Source of the DNA: Glaciecola sp. UBA2563
Lineage (GTDB): Bacteria > Pseudomonadota > Gammaproteobacteria > Enterobacterales > Alteromonadaceae
DNA length: 64,000 nt
NCBI GenBank assembly: GCA_002340325.1
Contig: DDLV01000121.1
Coordinates: 1 to 64,000, forward strand
Reading direction: 5' to 3'
How positions within the stretch are numbered: position 1 is the first letter of the stretch; the number at the start of each line of letters is the position of its first letter. A model generated the notes under the pieces. It ran no database searches. It was not told the DNA's origin and worked only from the letters and a program-made list of their open reading frames with translations. A program made the position numbers and the translations under genes. This document shows positions 44,975-54,563 of the stretch, piece after piece.

Positions 44975-46840
44975 TTACGCTTTTGAAAATTGTTCTATTG
45001 AGGCAATGATACCTTTTGCATCGATGCCTAATTCAGCATACATTTCTTGTTGCGTACCTTGCATTATGAATTTGTCGGGTAGCCCCAATGACAAAACATG
45101 TGTCAATTGTTTATTTTCCTGAAGACATTGCTGAACAGCACTGCCAGCGCCACCCGAAATTGCACCATCCTCTAGCGTGACTAGCAATTCATGTGATTGA
45201 GCAGTTTTGATCACCATTTCAACATCAATCGGCTTCACAAATCGCATATCAATTAGCGTAGCATCCAAAGAATCAGCTGCTTCTAATGCTTCAGCAATAA
45301 GCGTCCCGAAATTCAATATTGCGACTTTTTCACCAGTTCTACGTGTATTTGCCTTGCCGATTGCAAGCTCAACCATTTCAGGTTCAACCTCTGCACCAAT
45401 GCCTGCACCCCTTGGATAACGCACAGCAGCGGGTTGTTTTGCGTTATATCCTGTATACAACATATTACGACATTCGACTTCATCTGAAGGCGTCATGATC
45501 ATCATGTTGGGTATACAACGAAGATATGCAATATCAAATGCGCCCTGATGGGTTGGGCCGTCAGCTCCCACGATGCCAGCTCTATCAATAGCAAATAACA
45601 CATCTAAGTTTTGCAGTGCAACATCATGAATTAACTGATCGTACGCGCGTTGTAAGAATGTTGAATATATCGCAACGACAGGTTTTTTATTTGCGGCTGC
45701 GAAGCCAGCTGCTAGCGTGACAGAATGTTGTTCGGCGATTGCCACGTCAAAGTACTGTTCAGGGAATCGCTGCGAAAATCGCACCATGCCCGAGCCTTCG
45801 CGCATTGCTGGCGTTATCGCCATGAGGTTTTTGTCTTTTTCGGCCATATCACACAGCCAATTGCCAAAAATTGCTGAAAACGTTGGCTTTCCAGGTTTTT
45901 TTTCAGGAAATTTTTCTGTTGTGTGATCAAATTTTGGAACAGCGTGCCATTTTATCGGATCTTGTTCCGCTACTTCATATCCTTTGCCTTTTTTAGTGAC
46001 AACATGGAGTAATTTCGGCCCTCGCATCTTTTTAAGATTGATCAGCGTATCGGTAACCGTCTCAATATCATGCCCATCAATCGGGCCAACATAATTGAAC
46101 CCAAGCTCTTCGAAAATTGTTCCTGGGACAACCATCCCTTTTAAATGCTCTTCTGCGCGACTCGCAAGCTCCTTAAACGGTGGCATATTACTGAGTATTT
46201 TTTTCCCGCCGTCTCGAATCGAATTATAAAATGAACCAGTAAGCAATCGCGCTAAATGAGAATTTAATGCACCGACGTTTTCCGATATAGACATTTCATT
46301 ATCGTTGAGGATCACAAGAATGTCCTGATCTAGATCTCCTGCATGATTCATCGCTTCAAATGCCATACCTGCTGTCATTGCACCGTCGCCAATAACCGCA
46401 ACCACTTTTCTATTTTTATTTTCTTTGCCTGCCGCTATTGCCATTCCTAGAGCAGCACTAATTGATGTCGATGAATGTCCAACGGCAAAGGTGTCATATT
46501 CACTCTCTGCAGGGTAAGGAAAAGGATGAAGGCCACCTTTCTGACGAATTGTCGTCATCTTATCTCTGCGGGCAGTCAGGATTTTGTGAGGGTAGGCTTG
46601 GTGCCCAACATCCCAAACAAGTTTGTCAAACGGTGTGTTATATACGTAATGAAGGGCTACCGTTAACTCTACAGTACCAAGGCCCGATGCAAAGTGTCCG
46701 CTGCTTTGACTAACACAATTAAGCAGAAACAGGCGCAATTCTTTCGCAATTGCCGGTAAGTGCGACCTAGGCTGTAAGCGCAGATCCTCTGGCGTATTTG
46801 CCTTTGCTAAGTATGGGTATTGTGATAAATCTAAACTCAT
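44975..46840 (-). CDS. dxs: 1-deoxy-D-xylulose-5-phosphate synthase
   Basis: First step of the MEP isoprenoid pathway, thiamine-diphosphate dependent. The 621-residue protein has the cofactor motif GDGAMTAGMAFEAMNHAG, WDVGHQAYPHKILT near the N-terminus, and the transketolase-type second domain with DRAGIVGADGPTHQGAFD. It lies downstream of ispA with a 52-base gap: the common xseB-ispA-dxs order. Confidence 0.98.
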   Translation of the reverse strand: MSLDLSQYPYLAKANTPEDLRLQPRSHLPAIAKELRLFLLNCVSQSSGHFASGLGTVELTVALHYVYNTPFDKLVWDVGHQAYPHKILTARRDKMTTIRQKGGLHPFPYPAESEYDTFAVGHSSTSISAALGMAIAAGKENKNRKVVAVIGDGAMTAGMAFEAMNHAGDLDQDILVILNDNEMSISENVGALNSHLARLLTGSFYNSIRDGGKKILSNMPPFKELASRAEEHLKGMVVPGTIFEELGFNYVGPIDGHDIETVTDTLINLKKMRGPKLLHVVTKKGKGYEVAEQDPIKWHAVPKFDHTTEKFPEKKPGKPTFSAIFGNWLCDMAEKDKNLMAITPAMREGSGMVRFSQRFPEQYFDVAIAEQHSVTLAAGFAAANKKPVVAIYSTFLQRAYDQLIHDVALQNLDVLFAIDRAGIVGADGPTHQGAFDIAYLRCIPNMMIMTPSDEVECRNMLYTGYNAKQPAAVRYPRGAGIGAEVEPEMVELAIGKANTRRTGEKVAILNFGTLIAEALEAADSLDATLIDMRFVKPIDVEMVIKTAQSHELLVTLEDGAISGGAGSAVQQCLQENKQLTHVLSLGLPDKFIMQGTQQEMYAELGIDAKGIIASIEQFSKA

Positions 46841-46892
46841 ATTGTGTAATGTTATCTACCTAAGGTTGCATAGTATGAAAGAACAACACGCC

Positions 46893-47795
46893 CTAATACT
46901 TTCGAGAGACCATAAAATCCGTAAATGCTTCTAACTCTTCAGTATCGAAATTAAGCTGATGTAAACAATTCATGGCCTGATCTCGCTTTTTCTCCAACTC
47001 TAACTTAGCGCCTTCCAAACCGTAATGCGTCACGAAAGTTGACTTGTTTAAAAACTCATCTGAGCCTTGCGGTTTACCCAAAATACCTGTAGTAGCTGTT
47101 ACGTCGAGAATGTCATCTTGGATTTGAAATGCAATACCAATAGCATCTGCGTATTCAGCTAAAACATCAGTTGTTGATGGTGGTAATTGGTCTGAAATAT
47201 TTATCGCCATTAGTACAGATGCCTTTAGAAGTGCGCCGGTCTTGTGGGCATGTAAGCGAATCAATGCATCAATATCAATCTTTTTATTAGTGCCGTCTAG
47301 GTCAAGAGATTGCCCTAAACACATGCCGCGTAAACCCGCAGATCTAGCAAGGGTTGAAACGAGTTGAGCGCGTTTTACGTCTGCTTTACTACTGAGTTTT
47401 GCTTCAGCTATCCATTCAAATGCAAGTGATTGCAGTGCATCACCGGCGAGAATAGCCGTAGCCTCATCAAATGCGATGTGTACGGTGGGCAATCCTCGTC
47501 TTAGTTCATCATTATCCATGGAAGGTAAGTCATCGTGAATTAATGAGTAAGCATGAATACATTCAAGTGCGAGTTCACAAACTTTTGCATCTTCCACTGC
47601 TGCACCGAGCATCTGTGAAACAATTCTGTGCAGGAGTGGTCGAATACGTTTGCCGCCATTGAGGAGCGCGTATTCCACTGCTTCGCATAACTTACTGTCA
47701 CTTAGGTGAAACTGAGTTTTTAATGTTTCGTAGCTTTTTATGAGGTCGGTGTTTACTTGCGTCTGAAGTTCCTGAAGTACTTGCTGTGCCATCAC
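46893..47795 (-). CDS. ispA: farnesyl diphosphate synthase (polyprenyl synthetase family)
   Basis: Condenses IPP with DMAPP/GPP to form farnesyl diphosphate. The first aspartate-rich motif SLIHDDLPSMDNDELRRG and the second FQIQDDILDVT are intact, as is GGKRIRPLL. Length is 300, normal for IspA. The start overlaps the xseB stop. An in-frame ATG one codon later gives the same protein minus one residue. Confidence 0.96.
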   Translation of the reverse strand: MMAQQVLQELQTQVNTDLIKSYETLKTQFHLSDSKLCEAVEYALLNGGKRIRPLLHRIVSQMLGAAVEDAKVCELALECIHAYSLIHDDLPSMDNDELRRGLPTVHIAFDEATAILAGDALQSLAFEWIAEAKLSSKADVKRAQLVSTLARSAGLRGMCLGQSLDLDGTNKKIDIDALIRLHAHKTGALLKASVLMAINISDQLPPSTTDVLAEYADAIGIAFQIQDDILDVTATTGILGKPQGSDEFLNKSTFVTHYGLEGAKLELEKKRDQAMNCLHQLNFDTEELEAFTDFMVSRKY

Positions 47796-48028
47796 TCTTT
47801 GTCTGCATGGTGAAAGTCAACCAATGCGTCTTTTCCCTGTTCCGATGTGAGCATTTGAACACGTTGTTCGGCTTTTGTAAGTAGTTGTTGGCTGTGTCTC
47901 GCCAACGTAATGCCGCGTTCAAAATGAACAAGGGACTGTTCGAGTGAAATCTCTCCTTGTTCCATTTCAGCTACCAGCTTTTCAAGTTCCAGCATGGCTT
48001 GCTCAAACGATAAATTTTCAGTGTCCAT
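47792..48028 (-). CDS. xseB: exodeoxyribonuclease VII small subunit
   Basis: Small helical subunit of exonuclease VII. The 78-residue protein contains FEQAMLELEKLVAEMEQGE and LEQSLVHFERGITLARHSQQ, the family hallmarks. It is the first gene of xseB-ispA-dxs and overlaps ispA by four bases. Confidence 0.95.
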   Translation of the reverse strand: MDTENLSFEQAMLELEKLVAEMEQGEISLEQSLVHFERGITLARHSQQLLTKAEQRVQMLTSEQGKDALVDFHHADKE

Positions 48029-48227
48029 AATTGTTTTTTTTCGCAGTCTTCATGTTGTTGCATCATTTAGTGGGTGCACACAATACCTAATCAAATACCT
48101 AAATTCAATGCTTTATCAAGTGCGCTTTTTGTCGATACTCACTATTCCAAATCAACTTCAAGATTTTTGAATGAGCGCCGTTAACGATACTGCGGTCAAG
48201 GTTTTTTAAACTGTCTAGAGGTATACA

Positions 48228-48989
48228 TTGGATTTAGCAACCATTGTTGGGTTTTTAGGTGCTGTCGGACTTGTCGTTATGGCAATGGTCATGGGCGGCT
48301 CTTTGGGTATTTTTATTAATGTACCATCCATTCTAATTGTATTTGGTGGTTCAATTTTCGTTGTACTAATGCAATATCCAATGGCGAAGTTTTTAAGCGC
48401 TGGAAAAGTCGTAGCAAAAGCATTTTCGTTCAAACTCCAATCCCCCGAAGAACTAATCGATAAGATAGTCGAGATGGCAGATGCTGCGCGCAAAGGTGGT
48501 TTTTTGGCGTTGGAAGAAGCTGAAATTGACAACCCATTTATGCAAAAGGGCGTTGACATGTTGGTTGACGGTCACGACGTAGATGTCGTTCGCACCACGA
48601 TGGCAAAAGATATAACAAATACAACCGAAAGACATGAAAATGGTGCTGAAATCTTCAAATCTATGGGCGACGTGGCACCGGCTATGGGAATGATTGGAAC
48701 TTTGATCGGTCTAGTTGCTATGTTATCTAACATGGATGATCCTAAATCAATTGGACCGGCAATGGCAGTTGCACTATTAACAACGCTTTACGGTGCAATG
48801 TTGGCCAACCTTTTTTGTTTACCCGTTGCATTCAAGTTAGGGGTGAGAAGCGGTGAAGAAAAACTCAATCAAAGTCTTATTCTAGATGGAATACTCGGTA
48901 TCGCAGACGGCCAGAACCCTCGAGTTATTGAAGGCGTGTTGAAAGGCTATCTAATGGAAAGTAAACGCGGAACCGAAGAGTCTGAATAA
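48228..48989 (+). CDS. pomA: sodium-type flagellar motor stator protein PomA
   Basis: Four-helix inner-membrane stator subunit that, with PomB, conducts sodium to drive flagellar rotation. The 253-residue protein begins DLATIVGFLGAVGLVVMAM, has MGDVAPAMGMIGTLIGLVAML and ALLTTLYGAMLANLFCLPVA, and ends with a cytoplasmic tail. The start is TTG, six bases after AGAGG. It overlaps pomB by one base. The place beside xseB is typical for Vibrio, Shewanella and Alteromonas. Confidence 0.95.
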   Translation: MDLATIVGFLGAVGLVVMAMVMGGSLGIFINVPSILIVFGGSIFVVLMQYPMAKFLSAGKVVAKAFSFKLQSPEELIDKIVEMADAARKGGFLALEEAEIDNPFMQKGVDMLVDGHDVDVVRTTMAKDITNTTERHENGAEIFKSMGDVAPAMGMIGTLIGLVAMLSNMDDPKSIGPAMAVALLTTLYGAMLANLFCLPVAFKLGVRSGEEKLNQSLILDGILGIADGQNPRVIEGVLKGYLMESKRGTEESE

Positions 48990-49921
48990 TGGCGGCTGAA
49001 GAAGAAGAATGTCCTAAATGCCCTCCCGAAGGGTTACCTGCTTGGATGGGAACATTTGCTGATTTGATGTCGTTGTTGATGTGCTTCTTCGTATTGTTAC
49101 TTTCGTTTTCAGAGATGGACGTCAAAAAGTTTAAGCAGATCGCCGGTTCTATGAAATTTGCGTTTGGCGTCCAAAACAAAATAGAACTCAAAGACATTCC
49201 AAAGGGTACAAGCGTTGTTGCACTCGAATTTAGGCCTGGTCGTCCCGATCCAACGCCTATCGAAACTATCCAACAGATTACTCAAGATATCACAAAGCCA
49301 ATGCTAAATTTTCAGGAAGGTGAATCGGACAACGCAGGTGGTACACAAAAACAGCGAGGTACATTCAGGGGCGGGCAGTCACCACAAACAAGTAATGAAG
49401 TTGCGTCGGCAGGCGCCGCAGCGGCTAATAAAGATCAGCTTGATGAAAACAGGAAGAAAATAGAAGAACTCCTGCAACGGGAAATAAAAGACGGTGCAAT
49501 TGATGTTGAAAACTTAGGGCAACAGTTGGTAATAAGAATAAGAGAAAGCGGTTCATTCTCCGCAGGGTCAGCGTTTCTGCAGCCACAGTTTGTTCCGGTC
49601 ATCAGACGCCTTGGGGTACTGTTAAATGATATGCCAGGTAAAGTTGAAATTACAGGGCATAGTGACGGGGTGCAGACATCGAATGAATTGTACTCATCAA
49701 ATTGGGATCTAAGTGCGCAACGTGCTGTAGCAATCGCTGAACAGCTCAGACGAGCACCAGAATTTGACGAAACACGAATGCGTGTGATTGGCAAAGCTGC
49801 AACTCAACCAGTCGCCAACGAAGATTCTGTGGAGGCTCGAGCTCAGAATAGACGTGTCGAAATCAGCATTGTACAAGGAGAGCCTAAATACTCAGATCCT
49901 ATTTCCTTGTCTGGTCAATGA
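48989..49921 (+). CDS. pomB: sodium-type flagellar motor stator protein PomB
   Basis: Stator subunit with the ion-binding aspartate in TFADLMSLLMCFFVLLLSFS near the N-terminus (about residues 24-43). A low-complexity linker (about 100-145) and a C-terminal OmpA-like peptidoglycan-binding domain follow, with EITGHSDGVQTSN, LSAQRAVAIAEQL and RAQNRRVEISI. The CFFVLLLSFSEMD stretch favours the sodium PomB type over MotB. Length is 310. Confidence 0.95.
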   Translation: MAAEEEECPKCPPEGLPAWMGTFADLMSLLMCFFVLLLSFSEMDVKKFKQIAGSMKFAFGVQNKIELKDIPKGTSVVALEFRPGRPDPTPIETIQQITQDITKPMLNFQEGESDNAGGTQKQRGTFRGGQSPQTSNEVASAGAAAANKDQLDENRKKIEELLQREIKDGAIDVENLGQQLVIRIRESGSFSAGSAFLQPQFVPVIRRLGVLLNDMPGKVEITGHSDGVQTSNELYSSNWDLSAQRAVAIAEQLRRAPEFDETRMRVIGKAATQPVANEDSVEARAQNRRVEISIVQGEPKYSDPISLSGQ

Positions 49922-49939
49922 GGTTTAAAACAAACTACT

Positions 49940-49963
49940 CGCGGATGTCTATGTCTATCCGCG
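49940..49963. terminator. stem-loop between convergent pomB and CFA operon
   Basis: CGCGGAT (49940-49946) pairs with ATCCGCG (49957-49963) around a ten-base loop. On the minus strand it is followed by AGTAGTTTGTTTT, so it may end the CFA operon. It covers the last codons of the CFA synthase gene. Confidence 0.5.
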
Positions 49964-51211
49964 GCTCAGATATTCCCGGTGTGCAGGCTTACTAATAACG
50001 AGTTGCACAGTACTGATAACTCTCTCCAGAAAACCGCCTTCACAATAGTTTAAATAATACTGCCACATTCTAATAAACCGGTCGTCGTAGCCGTCTTTTA
50101 TCAACTCGGATCTTTGATCCATAAATGCTTCAAACCAATCTCGAAGTGTTTTGGCATAATCAATGCCGATATCATGAACGTCTCTTATACTCATATCTGT
50201 GTATTTTTTAACATGCTGATTGATACTGTATTGGGAAGGCAAAAAACCACCAGGAAAGATATGCTTTTGAATAAAATCAACGCTGTTTGAATAACTGTCG
50301 TATCGCCGGTCGTCAATAATGATGGATTGTAATAACATTAACCCTTCAGGTTTTAGAAGACTTTGGCACTTATTGAAGAACTCAGGTAAATATTGTTTCC
50401 CAACGGCTTCAATCATCTCTATCGATACCAGCTTATCATATTGCCCTTCGAGTAATCGGTAATCGCGTTTCAATAACTCGATTTTATGTTCTAGGCCACG
50501 CTCGCTAATTTTCGCTGCAGCCCAATCAAATTGCTCGTCTGATATCGTGGTGGTGGTAACCCTACATCCATAGTGTTCGGCGGCATGCATAGCCAATCCG
50601 CCCCAGCCAGTGCCAATTTCTACTAAGTGATCGTTTTCGGTTAGCCTAAGTTTTTGGCAAATGGCGTCCAGCTTGTATTGTTGCGCTTCAGCCAATGTAG
50701 CGTGTGGTTCAGGATAAATTGCTGCCGAATACATCATGCTTTCGTCAAGAAATTTAGTGTAGAGTTTATTGCCCAAATCGTAATGTGCACTGATATTCTT
50801 TTTGGCCTGAGTGGAAGAGTTTCGATTTGACCAGTGCTTTAACTTCATAATTGGCATGGTCAACCATTTAAACTTCTTTTCCCAATTATCGAGCATTGGG
50901 AGATTCCGGGCGAATATCTGTATCACCTTTGTTAAATCCGGCGTCTCCCACAAGTTATCTGTAAAAGTTTCACCTGAGGCTACACTTCCGCCAAGCAATA
51001 GCTTCGGATAAGCAGCAGTATCAAGAATGTTTACCTCTGCCTTTAGGGCGTGATTTGGGTCGCCCAGTTCGGCCACTAAAACACCGTGCTCTTTAATCAC
51101 CATAAAGCCTTCTGGCATTAGTTTAAGCGCGTTAATAAAGATGTTTTTACAGGTTTTTTCCCAAATAGAAATGGATTCTGTAGTTAATATAGTTTGTTCA
51201 TTATGCGACAT
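49955..51211 (-). CDS. cyclopropane-fatty-acyl-phospholipid synthase family
   Basis: SAM-dependent methyltransferase that modifies unsaturated acyl chains of phospholipids. The 418-residue protein has an N-terminal lipid-binding part and the core LVEIGTGWGGLAMHAA, followed by VSIEMIEAVGKQYLPEFF and HIFPGGFLPS. All are CFA synthase landmarks. It is the last gene of a five-gene minus-strand operon (SnoaL-SDR-FAD-DUF1365-CFA), overlapping the previous gene by 11 bases. In other proteobacteria such cfa genes are part of the RpoE-ChrR singlet-oxygen response, and that sigma pair lies 4 kb away. Confidence 0.9.
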   Translation of the reverse strand: MSHNEQTILTTESISIWEKTCKNIFINALKLMPEGFMVIKEHGVLVAELGDPNHALKAEVNILDTAAYPKLLLGGSVASGETFTDNLWETPDLTKVIQIFARNLPMLDNWEKKFKWLTMPIMKLKHWSNRNSSTQAKKNISAHYDLGNKLYTKFLDESMMYSAAIYPEPHATLAEAQQYKLDAICQKLRLTENDHLVEIGTGWGGLAMHAAEHYGCRVTTTTISDEQFDWAAAKISERGLEHKIELLKRDYRLLEGQYDKLVSIEMIEAVGKQYLPEFFNKCQSLLKPEGLMLLQSIIIDDRRYDSYSNSVDFIQKHIFPGGFLPSQYSINQHVKKYTDMSIRDVHDIGIDYAKTLRDWFEAFMDQRSELIKDGYDDRFIRMWQYYLNYCEGGFLERVISTVQLVISKPAHREYLSRG

Positions 51212-52004
51212 CGTTATTTCCTTTTTGCTTACCCGTTTGATTGCTGGAATCTGGGTGTGCGTAAATAGGTATGCGTTTTAAAAATAGTTTCAGTGCCTGC
51301 CAATAGATACCAATCACTGTTTTGATTGTCATGCTAGGGATTGTTAATAACATGCGTTTGAGGAAACGGTTAGAAAGCTCTTGTTTATGCATGTCTAGCG
51401 ATGCCTCAAAGTGCTTAGTTTCACAGTAACAAGATAAATGCAGATCGAGTTTAGGACCGGGTTCGTTGATCCGCCATTTATAGATCATGTCCATCGGATT
51501 AAACGGCGAAACATGAAACGCTTTTTTGGTGTTAGATTGATGCTTCAGGTCGACAATATAATAGTGTTTTTGGTGCCAGGGCGTGTTGGATACTTCGGCC
51601 AACATATGGCTAAAATGGCCCGTTTGTTGTTTTAAAAAATAAAAATTCACAGGCGAAAAATACATGCCAAACGTTCTCACTTGACCAAGCAGAAATACTT
51701 CGCCATTTAGTTCATCTGTTGACAATTGATTGAATTTTTTTAACGCCCTAGATTGAATATCGCCTTCTTCACTTGGAATATAGTCGTTCGATTTGAAGCG
51801 GAAAGGCTGTAGTCCACTAGCTGAAACATTGAAAAGAGAGAGTTTTTTGTCTAACTCTTCAAGCTCACTGAGTTTTAAAAACCACAAATAAATATGGTAG
51901 GTAAATTCATGCATTTTTGGCTGACTACGCCGATGCATGACATCTCCTGTATACATACAGCTTTCAAATTCGCTCACTATAGCGTTACCCCGAAATGTTG
52001 ACAT
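51201..52004 (-). CDS. DUF1365 family protein
   Basis: The 267-residue protein has the DUF1365 pattern: a start around YTGDVMHRRSQPKMHEFTYH, then FGMYFSPVNFYFL, and YYIVDLKHQSNTKKAFHVSPF. Its molecular role is unknown, but the family is nearly always found with a CFA-type enzyme and an FAD oxidoreductase, as here. The start overlaps the FAD gene by 28 bases; an in-frame ATG 16 codons later would remove the overlap, so the exact start is uncertain. Confidence 0.88.
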   Translation of the reverse strand: MSTFRGNAIVSEFESCMYTGDVMHRRSQPKMHEFTYHIYLWFLKLSELEELDKKLSLFNVSASGLQPFRFKSNDYIPSEEGDIQSRALKKFNQLSTDELNGEVFLLGQVRTFGMYFSPVNFYFLKQQTGHFSHMLAEVSNTPWHQKHYYIVDLKHQSNTKKAFHVSPFNPMDMIYKWRINEPGPKLDLHLSCYCETKHFEASLDMHKQELSNRFLKRMLLTIPSMTIKTVIGIYWQALKLFLKRIPIYAHPDSSNQTGKQKGNNDVA

Positions 52005-53263
52005 ACATCAAGTGCACTTCTTACTCCGTCTTCGTGAAATCCGTTGTACCAATATGCACCGCAATAATGCACGTGGTTTTTCCCGCAGATATCACTTCTA
52101 CGATTTTGTGCAGCAACCATTGCCAGTGAAAATTGTGGGTGAGCATATTGATATTCACCGATAATTTTATTTGGGTCGATGGCATCGCGGTCATTTAGCG
52201 AAACTACAAAGGTGTGGTCGGATTCTAAGCATTGCAGAATATTCATGTTGTAAGACACTGCTGCAGGCGATGTTTGCTCGCCAAGTTCACCTTTTATTCT
52301 ATAGTTCCAGCTTGCCCAAGCTAACTTTCGTTTTGGTAGCACACTGGTGTCGCGATGCAAAATAACGTCATTCATTGCATAAGGGATAGCGCTGAGCACT
52401 TGCATAGTCGATTCAGCATAATCAGTTGGAAAGGAACTCAAATTCAATATCTTTAATGCTTGGTCGCTATGGCATGCAAATATGACGTCGTCGAATATGT
52501 GAGTTTCTCCTTTTGATATTAGTGTCACGCCATCATCGGTGTAGGAGACGTCATCAACAGGGCTTGAGAGATTGATATTGTCTTTAAACGCTTCAATCAT
52601 TGGATTTATGTACGTAAATGAGCCGCCTTTAATTGTGTACCACTGCGGTCTGTCAGTAACATTTAACAAGCCGTGATTACTAAAAAACTTCAAAAAGAAG
52701 GCCAATGGGAATTTTCCAGCTGTTTCCAGACTTGCGCTCCATATTGCCGCGCACATTGGGAGAATGTAATTTTGTGTAAAGGTTTCTGAGAACTTGTGAG
52801 TCTCAATAAATTCAATAAGTGTTGTGGTGTCAGAGTCTGTATTATCAGCAATGAGAGATTTACACAGCTTATTGAACCGAAGGATCTCTCTAACTAACGT
52901 ATAGAAAGAAGGTGAAAACAGATTCCGGCGCTGGGCAAACAGCGTGTTAATAGTGTGACCATTGTATTCCAGCCCGGTTGTAGCGTTTTGTACGCTAAAG
53001 CTCATCTGAGTCGGCTGTCTCTCGACATTTAACGCATCCATCATCTTGATAAAATTTGGATACGTCCAATCATTAAATACGATAAATCCGGTGTCTAGAT
53101 TATAGGTTTTACCCTCTATTTCGGTCGGCTTAGTTGCTGTATGTCCACCGATATAATCATTTGCCTCAAACAACGTAATGTCGTGGTCTTTTGCGAGTAA
53201 ATAACCGCATGTTAGTCCGGATATGCCAGAACCAATTATCGCGATGCGCGATTTTCTACTCAT
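51977..53263 (-). CDS. FAD-dependent amine-oxidase-type oxidoreductase
   Basis: The 428-residue protein has an N-terminal FAD-binding motif, IAIIGSGISGLTCGYLLA followed by LFEANDYIGGHT, and a C-terminal block VHYCGAYWYNGFHEDGVRSA that closes the FAD site. It matches the NAD(P)-binding/amine-oxidase group that accompanies CFA and DUF1365 genes and is thought to act on lipid acyl chains. It overlaps the SDR gene by four bases. Confidence 0.9.
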   Translation of the reverse strand: MSRKSRIAIIGSGISGLTCGYLLAKDHDITLFEANDYIGGHTATKPTEIEGKTYNLDTGFIVFNDWTYPNFIKMMDALNVERQPTQMSFSVQNATTGLEYNGHTINTLFAQRRNLFSPSFYTLVREILRFNKLCKSLIADNTDSDTTTLIEFIETHKFSETFTQNYILPMCAAIWSASLETAGKFPLAFFLKFFSNHGLLNVTDRPQWYTIKGGSFTYINPMIEAFKDNINLSSPVDDVSYTDDGVTLISKGETHIFDDVIFACHSDQALKILNLSSFPTDYAESTMQVLSAIPYAMNDVILHRDTSVLPKRKLAWASWNYRIKGELGEQTSPAAVSYNMNILQCLESDHTFVVSLNDRDAIDPNKIIGEYQYAHPQFSLAMVAAQNRRSDICGKNHVHYCGAYWYNGFHEDGVRSALDVCQHFGVTL

Positions 53264-53994
53264 TTAGATTTCCTTTGCACGTTCTTGGCCATGCCGAGAC
53301 AAAGCTTGTGCCTTAAAAATGCAGGTAAAATTCCCAAAAACCTGATTATCGTGCTGAATCTGCGTGGAAAATACACTGAAGATGCATTGTTAAATAATCC
53401 CTCATACATGTATTCAGCTGCTTTTTCTGAGGTGATTTGCATAGGCATCGGAAAATCATTTTTGTCCGTAAGCGGTGTTTTGACAAAGCCTGGTGACATT
53501 GTTTTTACTTTTATGCCTTTTTTTTGCAGGTCAACCGCAAAGCTTTTCGCCATGTAATACAATGCCGCTTTACTTGCGCCATATGCTTCGCTTCTTGGAA
53601 ACGGCAACAAACGGGCTAAGCTATCAACAAAAACTAGACTATTACCTGACTTGCAATTGGGCAAAACAGCAGCAACGACATTGCTCACTCCGATAACATT
53701 GGCATCAAACACGCGTTTAAACATACTAGCTTCTACCGAATTCACATCAACGTATTCGCAAGTACCCGCATTTAACACGAAAAAGTCAGCAGTAATGTCT
53801 TTAAGTGCATTTTGAGTAGAAACGGGGTCTGTGACATCAAATGATAAAGTCGTTATTAATGCTTCGTCACTGTAAGCGTCGAGTTTCTGTTGGTTGCGGC
53901 CACACGCGATAACTTCGTGTCCCTTTTTTACTAATTTTAGCGTTAGCGCCTCTCCCAAGCCTGAGGTTGCGCCAGTTACTAATACTCTGGCCAT
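53260..53994 (-). CDS. short-chain dehydrogenase/reductase
   Basis: The 244-residue protein has the SDR cofactor motif VTGATSGLGEALTLKL, the NAG motif (FVLNAGTCEYVD) and the catalytic YGASKAALYYMAKS (Tyr-x3-Lys). A substrate-serine in FVDSLARLLPF completes the triad. It sits second in the SnoaL-SDR-FAD-DUF1365-CFA operon, sharing one base with the SnoaL stop. The substrate is unknown. Confidence 0.9.
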   Translation of the reverse strand: MARVLVTGATSGLGEALTLKLVKKGHEVIACGRNQQKLDAYSDEALITTLSFDVTDPVSTQNALKDITADFFVLNAGTCEYVDVNSVEASMFKRVFDANVIGVSNVVAAVLPNCKSGNSLVFVDSLARLLPFPRSEAYGASKAALYYMAKSFAVDLQKKGIKVKTMSPGFVKTPLTDKNDFPMPMQITSEKAAEYMYEGLFNNASSVYFPRRFSTIIRFLGILPAFLRHKLCLGMAKNVQRKSK

Positions 53995-54416
53995 TAACCA
54001 AGTTTTCCTTTTACTTTTTTTACAAAAAATCCTAATACTGGCACGTTCTCATAGACCATTTGCCCAAGGTCAAAGTAATCTCTGTGCAATGTAATTTTGC
54101 CGTCAGCAATTTCAAGCCACGTTATTCCGTCCACGTTAACCGGCTTTCCACCATTCAACCGTTTCGTGGAATACGTCATTGTCCACTTGATAACAGCACT
54201 TTTTTCCATAATTTCATCTATTGAGTGGATAACAAACTTACAATTCTCAGCGTTTTTCAGTAGCTGAGAAAAGTAATTGCGAACTGCATCGATGCCTTTA
54301 TGGGTGTTGATAGGATCAATAAACACTACGTTTTTTTCGTATATAGACGTCAAGTCATCAATTTTCATCGATGATAAATCCGTGTAAAAGGCTGAAAACC
54401 TTTGAATTATAGTCAT
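53994..54416 (-). CDS. SnoaL-like/NTF2-fold protein
   Basis: First gene of the five-gene minus-strand operon. I start it at ATG 54416 (140 residues); a longer frame reaches 54479 but its extra residues do not match the fold. It shows FYTDLSSMKIDDLTSIYEKN, then FIDPINTHKGIDAVRNYF and DGITWLEIADGKITLHRDYFD, typical of small cone-shaped SnoaL/NTF2 proteins found in stress operons. The ligand is unknown. Confidence 0.82.
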   Translation of the reverse strand: MTIIQRFSAFYTDLSSMKIDDLTSIYEKNVVFIDPINTHKGIDAVRNYFSQLLKNAENCKFVIHSIDEIMEKSAVIKWTMTYSTKRLNGGKPVNVDGITWLEIADGKITLHRDYFDLGQMVYENVPVLGFFVKKVKGKLG

Positions 54417-54445
54417 TTCAAAATAAAGTATAGAATTTTGTAAAG

Positions 54446-54475
54446 TTTTTACTACATGGATAAAGTCATAGATCA
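54446..54475 (-). promoter_or_regulatory. candidate RpoE/ChrR-type promoter of the CFA operon
   Basis: On the minus strand TGATCT is followed after 18 bases by TAAAAA, about 30 bases before the SnoaL start. This resembles, as I recall it, the Rhodobacter RpoE promoter (TGATCC, spacer of about 17-18, TAAGA). No comparable pair was found before the sigma gene. Confidence 0.35.
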
Positions 54476-54563
54476 CCAATTAACTTTTTTTAATTCAAGC
54501 GTTTGTGGTCTAGGTGGTGTAAAAACGAGTATAAAAATATGTAATCAAAAACGTGGAACTGTA

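Noticed and set aside
48110..48140. Sigma-28 flagellar promoter before pomA
   Set aside because: TCAAG and GTCGATA are present but only seven bases apart between the octamers, too short for sigma-28.
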